Positions 43,068 to 49,550 of a stretch of 64,000 nucleotides of DNA are shown here, one piece after another. This DNA is from G020348385 sp964538085 (GTDB taxonomy: Bacteria > Acidobacteriota > Aminicenantia > Aminicenantales > Aminicenantaceae): contig CAZIDF010000002.1 in the NCBI GenBank assembly GCA_964538085.1, positions 186,001-250,000 of the forward strand. Direction: 5' to 3'. The notes under the pieces were generated by a model. It was not told the origin of the DNA and made no database searches. It was given only the letters and a program-made list of their open reading frames with translations. Positions within the stretch are counted from its first letter, which is position 1. Each line of letters starts with the position of its first letter. A program made the translations under genes and the position numbers.

Positions 43068-45656
43068 TTATTCGTATCGCAAAGAATCTGCCGGATTGGA
43101 AAGTGCGGCTTTCACTGTTTGGAAGATCACCGAGAGAAGGGCGACGGCTAGAGTCATCAACCCCGCTAAGATAAATGGCACAAGACCGATCGGGGTTCTA
43201 AAAGCAAAAGCTTGAAGCCATTTGCTGACCGCAAAATAAGCAGCTGGCCATGCCAAGATGTTGGCCACGATCACCCACCGGACATACTTATTTGTGAACA
43301 TCAGGACGATACCGGAGACGCTCGAACCGAGGATCTTTCGAATCCCTATTTCTTTGGTTCTCTGTTCTGTGCTGTATGCGGCAAGGCCGAAGATGCCTAG
43401 ACAGGCCACAAACACAGTCAACTGACAGAAGGAAATAAGCAATGATGCCAAACGTCTTTCCTCATCGTAGGCCCGGAGATGGAGATCATCCACATAAGCA
43501 TAATCGAATATCTGTTCGGGAAAAAGCCCGAAAACGACCTCTCGAATCTGAGAAATGACTTCCTGGTTTCCTGCCGAAGGGAGACGGATGACAAGTTCAC
43601 CTGCTGTCTCATCCACATGGAACAAAGCAGTCGGATAGATCCGCGAGTGTATAGAATTCGTGTTCCAATCCTCGAGTACCCCGATGATGCGATATGCTTT
43701 TTCTCCCCGGTATAGGAAGTGTCCCACAGGATCCCCTAAATCGAGACTCTGGGCAGCGGTCTCGTTGATGAGAATAGCCTCTTTATCTGTGGCCCTTCCA
43801 TATTCAAAATTTCTCCCAGCTACAAGCCTAAGCTCCATGGTGGAGATGAAATCTTCATCGACCTCAATGGACTGGACGATCTTGCCTTGCTCCTCTTCTT
43901 GGCCCTCCAACCGAACGGTAGATATGCTGCGATTCTGGTCAGAGGGAAAACGATCCACAGATGAAACGGCCAAAGCTCCGGTCTGGTTAAGTATCTGTTC
44001 CTTCACGACAGGTGCATTTTTGAGACGAGTGGCATCTCGATTGTTCACAACGATCAGATTGTCCTTGTTAAATCCCAGGTCCTTGGTTTCAGAATACCGT
44101 ACCTGTTTGAGGACAACGAGCGTGCAAACAATCAGAGCACCGGCAATGAAGAACTGAACACCGACCAGAACCTTCCGCAATCCTGATTTGGAAGGTCCTC
44201 TGGGAATCCCGGATCGGAAGATGACTGCCGCTTGGAACCGGGAGAGAAAAACAGCCGGATAAGATCCCGCGAGAAAACCCACCATGATGACCATGGCGCC
44301 GACAGCAGGAAGAATCCATGGCGTCGACAGAACTCCCAGGTTGAGAGTTTTGCCCAGATATACATCAAGACGGGGTTTGAAAAAAGAAAAAAGAAAAAGC
44401 CCCAGGCCCATGGCAATGGTTGTGAGGAGAAGGGATTCTATCAGGAATTGTTTTATCAAATGAGAACGCGTGGCTCCACAGGTCTTTCGTATGCCCACCT
44501 CTTTTAGTCTTCCGGCGATTTTTGCCGTGGATAGGTTGATAAAATTGATGGCGGCGATTATCAGGATCAGAAGTGCGACAGCGGAAAAGATATACAACCG
44601 TGTGATATTGCCCGAGTTGTCCAAATCGTTGTTCATGCCGTGGGTAGCATTATTTATATAGATCTTATCGAGCGGCTGCAGGTAGTAGGAAGCTTCCTTT
44701 TCGTCCTCATCGAGATGGAGTCGGGCAAGAGCTGTGATTTTTTCATCGACAGTTTTTGGATCAGAACCTCCCTGGAGACGGACAAAAGTCGTGATCATCC
44801 CCCAGCTCTGCCATTGATCGATCGCATCGCCGTGTGTTTGATGAAGTGTTGGAAAAGAAGCGATCATGGTTGTCCTTAGGGCAGTATTGGAAGGCATTCT
44901 CTTCATAACGCCTGTGACCTCAAATTCGAATGTCCTATTGAGAGTGAGACGCATAGTTTTTCCGATGGGATTCCCGTCGCCATAGTATTTCTGAGCAAGT
45001 GTTTCATCGATGAGAACGGTAAATGGTGCTTCGAGAGCAGTTTTGGGATTTCCTCGAACGAGAGGAATAGCAAAAACTTCCAGGATTTCCTGTTCGGCGA
45101 AAAACATCTTATTTTCTTTAAAATCTTGATTCTCGATACGCACCGGTACATTGTGTCTCCTCAAGATGCGGACACTTTCTTCGATCTCCGGGATAGATTC
45201 CTCAGCGGCTGGGCCGAATGGAGGAGCGACCACAGCGTTTAGCAGGACTTGGCCTCCCATCGGGATTCGCCCGTTTATTCTGAAAATACGATCCTTGTTT
45301 GGGTGCATGGTTTCAAAGCTGAGCTCATGAATGACATAGCTGGCCATAAGCAGGCATGCAGCCAGCCCCACAGCTAAGCCGATAATGTTAAGAAAAGCAT
45401 ACCTTTTATGCCTGAGGATATTCCTGTAGGCCAATTTTAGATAATTATTCAACATATCGGCACTCCCATAGATGAGATTTGTAAAAAACATCGGAAGAGA
45501 TTTAAAAACCTGTGACCGATACCAGGAGCGGGCTGATCGGAGTCCATATGCGGTTGCCATCTCCTGAAATATTTCTTCATAATCCCCCGCAATGGATGAT
45601 CCGGATAGCCGGCCAAGTAACCATGAAGCAAACGGAGGAGGTTTTATTTTGTTCAT
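43068..45656 (-). CDS. FtsX/MacB-like permease with permease-prefix domain (module 2)
   Basis: 862 residues from the ATG at 45656. This start gives the MNK beginning shared with the two homologues in the window, whereas a longer frame overlaps PadR. Prefix domain about 1-75 (ASWLLGRLSGSSIAGDYEEI). First FtsX core at AGRLKEVGIRKTCGATRSHL, second at QRTKEIGIRKILGSSVSGIV, C-terminus NPADSLRYE. Eight or so membrane helices with two large extracytoplasmic domains. No ATPase is nearby on this strand. It belongs to the PadR operon and may also serve the esterase downstream. Substrate unknown. Confidence 0.85.
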   Translation of the reverse strand: MNKIKPPPFASWLLGRLSGSSIAGDYEEIFQEMATAYGLRSARSWYRSQVFKSLPMFFTNLIYGSADMLNNYLKLAYRNILRHKRYAFLNIIGLAVGLAACLLMASYVIHELSFETMHPNKDRIFRINGRIPMGGQVLLNAVVAPPFGPAAEESIPEIEESVRILRRHNVPVRIENQDFKENKMFFAEQEILEVFAIPLVRGNPKTALEAPFTVLIDETLAQKYYGDGNPIGKTMRLTLNRTFEFEVTGVMKRMPSNTALRTTMIASFPTLHQTHGDAIDQWQSWGMITTFVRLQGGSDPKTVDEKITALARLHLDEDEKEASYYLQPLDKIYINNATHGMNNDLDNSGNITRLYIFSAVALLILIIAAINFINLSTAKIAGRLKEVGIRKTCGATRSHLIKQFLIESLLLTTIAMGLGLFLFSFFKPRLDVYLGKTLNLGVLSTPWILPAVGAMVIMVGFLAGSYPAVFLSRFQAAVIFRSGIPRGPSKSGLRKVLVGVQFFIAGALIVCTLVVLKQVRYSETKDLGFNKDNLIVVNNRDATRLKNAPVVKEQILNQTGALAVSSVDRFPSDQNRSISTVRLEGQEEEQGKIVQSIEVDEDFISTMELRLVAGRNFEYGRATDKEAILINETAAQSLDLGDPVGHFLYRGEKAYRIIGVLEDWNTNSIHSRIYPTALFHVDETAGELVIRLPSAGNQEVISQIREVVFGLFPEQIFDYAYVDDLHLRAYDEERRLASLLISFCQLTVFVACLGIFGLAAYSTEQRTKEIGIRKILGSSVSGIVLMFTNKYVRWVIVANILAWPAAYFAVSKWLQAFAFRTPIGLVPFILAGLMTLAVALLSVIFQTVKAALSNPADSLRYE

Positions 45657-45672
45657 ATTTTTCAAGCTAGAT

Positions 45673-45990
45673 TCATTTATTGAATTCGGGGATAGCATTC
45701 CATAAATTGATCTGGTGCCGGCGCGCCAGTTCCAGAGCCTCTTTTCCTTCCAGCGTTAGCCTGTAATAGGACCGGCTTCTGCCGCCCCTTTTTGGCGTTG
45801 GATCTGCCGCTCGTTTTATCAGGAATTCTTTGCGGACGAGTTGATCCAGGGCAAAATAAAGCCCTCCCATGGTGTACGTTTTTCCGAAAATCTCGGAGAC
45901 CTCGCGGTTGATAGGTACACCGTAAGCATTATCTTTTAGCTTAAGGACTGCGATAAGGATAGCTTCTTCCAGCCGGGTCAATAAATCCAT
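45673..45990 (-). CDS. PadR family transcriptional regulator (module 2)
   Basis: 105 residues from the ATG at 45990, preceded by GGAGGC. Winged helix: LTRLEEAILIAVLKLKDNAY, TMGGLYFALDQLVRKEFLIK, KRGGRSRSYYRLTLEGKEAL. Probably an autoregulating repressor of the adjacent permease. A perfect palindrome at 46080-46096 and an inverted repeat at 46114-46137 lie in the divergent region upstream. Confidence 0.92.
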   Translation of the reverse strand: MDLLTRLEEAILIAVLKLKDNAYGVPINREVSEIFGKTYTMGGLYFALDQLVRKEFLIKRAADPTPKRGGRSRSYYRLTLEGKEALELARRHQINLWNAIPEFNK

Positions 45991-46079
45991 CTTGCCTCCA
46001 TTTCTATTTGATTCCAATATATAATACGTGGGGAACGGACAAAAGGTTGCCATGGCACGAAAACATATCTGTCCAGATG

Positions 46080-46096
46080 TGAACACTGGGTGTTCA
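46080..46096. promoter_or_regulatory. Palindromic operator candidate upstream of PadR (module 2)
   Basis: TGAACAC-TGG-GTGTTCA: perfect 7-base arms around a 3-base centre. It lies between the divergent PadR gene and the 46223 gene. Dimeric winged-helix regulators bind such sites; assignment to PadR is inference. Confidence 0.35.
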
Positions 46097-46113
46097 AAAT
46101 CGGATCAATATGG

Positions 46114-46137
46114 CTGGTGCGCTCTTTAATGCACCAG
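46114..46137. repeat. Inverted repeat, 7-base arms
   Basis: CTGGTGC, 10-base loop, GCACCAG. No T-run follows, so it is not a standard terminator; it could be a second operator or an RNA hairpin. Confidence 0.3.
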
Positions 46138-46222
46138 GAAAAATGACTGGCACATAATTTGCTTAGAAATATCGTGAATATGCAGTGAACATCACTCATT
46201 CGAGCAATAGGAGAGAAGCCAT

Positions 46223-46807
46223 ATGGAAAAAACAAAAGTATTCCAGTCCAGCCGTAGAGAATTTTTGTCGTGCATCCCTGCCGCGGCAGCTTTGTGTTTT
46301 GGATGCAGCCAGGGATGGAGACAAAACACTCACAAATTCCAACGTGAGATGCCTCCTGTAACTTACCTGCGATGGGCACAACAACGCAATATGAGATACA
46401 TCGGTATCCTCAAGCATCTGGAGAAGGATATCGGGAAACAAAAACTCCTGGAATTGCTGAAAAAAGCGAGTTTTGCGGAAAATTTGGCTCTAGGGAAAAG
46501 GTTGTCACCTCGGATCAAATCAATGCATGCATTTGCGGGTCCGTTTCGGGAGGAGAAGAGCGGAGTGGGTCAGACCATTATCCGTGAGATCGTCGAGGAC
46601 AATGAAACCGCATTCGAAATGAAGATTACGGAGTGCCTCACCGAGGTCGTCTTCCGCGAGGCCGATGCGTTGGATTTGGGGTACGCCTGCGTGTGCCATG
46701 CCGATTTTGGCCTTCCTGAAGGCCTGGATATCAACATCAAATTGATCAGATCCAAGACGCTGATGCAGGGGCACGAATGCTGCAATCACCGGTATGTTCT
46801 AGAATGA
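46223..46807 (+). CDS. Tat-exported L-2-amino-thiazoline-4-carboxylate hydrolase-like protein
   Basis: 194 residues. Tat-type leader SSRREFLSCIPAAAAL, with Cys residues near the cleavage region. The body resembles the ATC hydrolase family: ITECLTEVVFREADALDLGY, ACVCHADFGLPEGLDINIKL and the C-terminal TLMQGHECCNHRY. Characterised ATC hydrolases open the thiazoline ring on the way to cysteine; the many family members elsewhere are uncharacterised. An exported form is atypical. First gene of the cargo between permease modules 2 and 3. Confidence 0.72.
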   Translation: MEKTKVFQSSRREFLSCIPAAAALCFGCSQGWRQNTHKFQREMPPVTYLRWAQQRNMRYIGILKHLEKDIGKQKLLELLKKASFAENLALGKRLSPRIKSMHAFAGPFREEKSGVGQTIIREIVEDNETAFEMKITECLTEVVFREADALDLGYACVCHADFGLPEGLDINIKLIRSKTLMQGHECCNHRYVLE

Positions 46808-46853
46808 AAAGACTCAGGGAAATATTGTAAAACAAGAAATCAATAGGAGGTCA

Positions 46854-46928
46854 ATGTGTATTATCTTCTCCTCTATGTCACAAACGGCCTTATCACAGAC
46901 TGGAAAGTTCGTGAATGGACGGTTGTGA
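46854..46928 (+). CDS. Possible 24-residue leader ORF
   Basis: The ATG at 46854 follows the best ribosome site of the region (ATAGGAGGTC). The frame closes at 46926-46928, just inside the N-terminal coding region of the methyltransferase. The peptide has no recognisable feature. It may be a coupling leader or a relic of a decayed start region; weak support. Confidence 0.2.
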   Translation: MCIIFSSMSQTALSQTGKFVNGRL

Positions 46929-47538
46929 TCGGAAGCGCCCTGTGAAAGCACAGCTAAAAAAAGCGTCAATAATTGTCTTTATCGTTATTTTTGGTGCGAT
47001 CCTTTGTTTGGCTTTCATCGGCTCAGCCCAAAGTCGCAGGGATAAACGTGATCAACCCGAAAAGCTCATGGATATTGCCGGAGTGAAACCAGGGATGTCC
47101 ATCGGAGAAGCCGGTGCCGGAAGAGGATATCTCACTTTCCATCTTTCCCGTCGGGTTGGAGAGATTGGGCAAATCTATGCCAACGATATAGATGAAAAAT
47201 CTCTCCAATACATCACCGACCGCTGCGAGAGAGAGGGAGTGAAAAATATCGAGACTGTTCTCGGTGAAATTGCAGATCCCTACTTTCCAGTAACAGATCT
47301 AGATATGGTTGTCATGATCTATGCCTTTCATGATTTCACAAAGAAGGAAGCGTGGTTGAAAAATGTGAAAAAATACATGAAAATGGATGCCAGTCTTGTG
47401 ATCTTTGACGGTTAGGATGCTCACACAGGCATGAATAAAGAATCGGTTGCAAAACTGGGGAAAAGTGCGGGATTCCAACTCATGCAGCACGATAAAATCC
47501 ACAGCGGTTTGTGGGTATACATTTTACGTATTAAATGA
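46915..47538 (+). pseudogene. Exported class I SAM methyltransferase interrupted by an in-frame TAG
   Basis: The frame opens at ATG 46915 (or GTG 46942, which has GGAAG upstream) with a hydrophobic leader (IIVFIVIFGAILCLAF). Methyltransferase motifs follow: GVKPGMSIGEAGAGRGYLTF (SAM-binding), YANDIDEKSLQYI and LDMVVMIYAFHDF. It stops at TAG 47413-47415 after VIFDG. Translation in the same frame continues for 40 more codons to TGA 47536-47538, with a natural family-like C-terminus (LGKSAGFQLMQHDKIHSG then LWVYIL). A single base change at the TAG, for example from CAG, would restore the gene. Nonsense mutation, sequencing error or stop readthrough are all possible. Confidence 0.75.
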
Positions 47539-47550
47539 AAGGAGAAATAG

Positions 47551-47994
47551 ATGACCAAAAAGACATTCCTTTTAATCCTTGGGCTGGTTCTTGTTACGTG
47601 CTTATCGGCTGCGGATGAAGCCGCAGAAAAAGCCGCAGTCATCAAGGTCATCGACAATGCTTATTTAAACGGAATCTGTAATATGGGAGATGTGGAAGCT
47701 GTCAAGAAAGGTTTTCATGAAGATTTTAGCCTGAAAGGGATCAATAACGGAAAACTATCCGTGCTTCCCATATCACGATGGATTGAAATCATCGGCAAGC
47801 GCAAGGCAGAAGGACAATATCCTCCGAAAGAGAAAACCCGATTCGAATATCCGTTTATAGATATTACCGGAAATACAGCTATGGTTAAAATTCATTTCCT
47901 ACGCGGAGATAAGCACATCTATACAGACTACCTTTTACTTCTCAGGTTTTCCGAAGGCTGGCGCATTACCGACAAAATCTATTTCAGTCACTAA
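47551..47994 (+). CDS. Secreted NTF2-like (lumazine-binding-type) protein
   Basis: 147 residues, ribosome site AAAGGAG, signal peptide ending CLSAAD. NTF2-like cone fold of the putative lumazine-binding group: EKAAVIKVIDNAYLNGICNM, GFHEDFSLKGI, FEYPFIDITGNTAMVKIHF and LLLLRFSEGWRITDKIYF. Catalytic or ligand-binding roles vary, and none can be fixed here. It begins 12 bases after the methyltransferase reading frame ends. Confidence 0.82.
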   Translation: MTKKTFLLILGLVLVTCLSAADEAAEKAAVIKVIDNAYLNGICNMGDVEAVKKGFHEDFSLKGINNGKLSVLPISRWIEIIGKRKAEGQYPPKEKTRFEYPFIDITGNTAMVKIHFLRGDKHIYTDYLLLLRFSEGWRITDKIYFSH

Positions 47995-48023
47995 AACAGA
48001 GTTGCTCATATTTCTGGACAGTA

Positions 48024-49154
48024 ATGTTTGAAATGATACGCATATTAAAAGCTGCTCTAATCATGATCATAGTCCTCCATATCCTCTTGGTCTTTCCGGC
48101 CCTAGCAATCCATCGGGCAGGTGGAACGGAAAATAAAGACGTCAAGAAATTCCAGGCTCAGATCGAGGAGGCGTCCAGAGACTCAGGGATTCCCGGCCTG
48201 GTATTCGCCCTGAAGGAACAGGAAGGCCGCATCTTCACCGGCGCGGTCGGGAGCTCCGACATCGAAAAAGGAAAAGCCATGCGTACTGACAGCAGCTTCT
48301 ACATCGGCTCGATTTCCCAATCGATGCTTGCAGCTGTGGTCTTTATGCTTGAAGAGGAGGGAAGACTCGAACTGGATGACACCATCTCTGATTTCGTGGA
48401 ATTTCCCGGAGGAGAAGCAGTAAAGGTGGAAATGCTGCTGGACCATTCGTCAGGTTTCGCCGACTGGACAGGCCGGGACCTGACCTCAACAGACAACCCC
48501 AAACTTCCTGAATTGTTGAAAGCTCCACAAACTATCGACAGCTTGATTAAAATTGCCGCAGCAGGAAAACCGGCTTATCCCCCAGGCGAGAGGCAGGAAG
48601 CGTGCTACACCAATATGCTGTTGCTCACAAAACTCATAGAAAACATCGAGGATAAACCTGCATCGACTGTCCTCGAGGAGCGGATCTTCAAGCCGCTCGC
48701 CATGAGAGACACGCGCTATCTGAAAGCAGGAGAAAAATTGAAGTCTCTAGCTGATGGGTATCGTGCTGAGGAAGGCTGGGGCCAACCACTCGAGGGAGGC
48801 CTGACAGAGGTTGGATGGGTCGACGACAACCTCCGTGCATTGCCAGACCAGGGGATCGTCAGCACAGCTGGAGACGTGCTCAAGTACCATGTCGGGCTGC
48901 GAGAAGGAAAGTTGATCTCGCCGGAGTCTTGGGAAAGGATGCGAACCGTCCGCCCGGGGAAGATCAATGGCTTGGGCTACCTCGTCTTAAAAGGTGCGCA
49001 CGGGACATGGGAGGGCAACACCGGGCATGCCGTTGGTCATCTCTGCATCAATCTCTTCCATGTGGACAAGGGATTTTACCTGGTTGTGATGGGCAACCTT
49101 GGGGACACGGGCTTGCCGGTTGCGAAGTTTTACAACATCAGGTATGGGAATTGA
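48024..49154 (+). CDS. Exported beta-lactamase-fold serine hydrolase with SxxQ in place of SxxK
   Basis: 376 residues with a hydrophobic leader (to about residue 30). Class C beta-lactamase/esterase VIII fold: FYIGSISQSM (Ser96, Gln99), VEMLLDHSSGFADW, the YxN element CYTN (Tyr195-Asn197) and the third element GHAVG (335-339). Family members use Ser plus Lys of SxxK, with Tyr as base. Here the Lys is Gln, so normal acyl-enzyme chemistry is doubtful. It is the last cargo gene before PadR module 3. Start uncertain between 48024 and 48033. Confidence 0.85.
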   Translation: MFEMIRILKAALIMIIVLHILLVFPALAIHRAGGTENKDVKKFQAQIEEASRDSGIPGLVFALKEQEGRIFTGAVGSSDIEKGKAMRTDSSFYIGSISQSMLAAVVFMLEEEGRLELDDTISDFVEFPGGEAVKVEMLLDHSSGFADWTGRDLTSTDNPKLPELLKAPQTIDSLIKIAAAGKPAYPPGERQEACYTNMLLLTKLIENIEDKPASTVLEERIFKPLAMRDTRYLKAGEKLKSLADGYRAEEGWGQPLEGGLTEVGWVDDNLRALPDQGIVSTAGDVLKYHVGLREGKLISPESWERMRTVRPGKINGLGYLVLKGAHGTWEGNTGHAVGHLCINLFHVDKGFYLVVMGNLGDTGLPVAKFYNIRYGN

Positions 49155-49172
49155 ACCCCCGACAAAAAAAGG

Positions 49173-49201
49173 TTGACAATTTTAGTGATATGTTTTATTT
49201 T
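49173..49201 (+). promoter_or_regulatory. Predicted promoter for PadR-permease module 3
   Basis: Perfect TTGACA, 17-base spacer, TATTTT. The -10 lies about 28 bases before the ATG at 49230. Confidence 0.55.
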
Positions 49202-49229
49202 GTAAGGGATATAGGCAGATGAGACAAAA

Positions 49230-49550
49230 ATGAAATTTTTATCAAGGCCGGAAGAAATTATCCTTTTCACGATCTTGAAGCTAAAAGAAGACGCCTATTG
49301 TGTTCCGATTCGAGAAAAAGCTTCAGTAATATCAGGGAAGGAGTGGTCTTTTGGCGCCGTCTATGTGCCGCTCCACCGGCTGGAAAAAAAGGGGTTCGTG
49401 AAGTCCTCGTTCGATGATCCGACTCCCATTAGGGGAGGGAGAAGCAGGCGTATTTACAAAATCACAGCGGCTGGGATGAAAGCGCTGGCTGAAGTGAGGG
49501 AACTCCAAGAAAACATGTGGGCAGAAATCCCGGAATTTTCCCATGAATAA
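49230..49550 (+). CDS. PadR family transcriptional regulator (module 3)
   Basis: 106 residues. Winged helix: SRPEEIILFTILKLKEDAYC, WSFGAVYVPLHRLEKKGFVK, IRGGRSRRIYKITAAGMKAL. It overlaps the permease start by 8 bases (ATGAATAA), so the two are translationally coupled. Similar to the PadR proteins at 21078 and 45673. Confidence 0.92.
   Translation: MKFLSRPEEIILFTILKLKEDAYCVPIREKASVISGKEWSFGAVYVPLHRLEKKGFVKSSFDDPTPIRGGRSRRIYKITAAGMKALAEVRELQENMWAEIPEFSHE

Noticed and set aside
46114..46137. Rho-independent terminator
   Set aside because: The hairpin lacks a following T-run and lies upstream of, not behind, the flanking genes.
47413..47415. Pyrrolysine codon in the methyltransferase
   Set aside because: The known Pyl enzymes are methylamine methyltransferases of a different fold, and no pyl genes are in the window; nonsense mutation or error is simpler.
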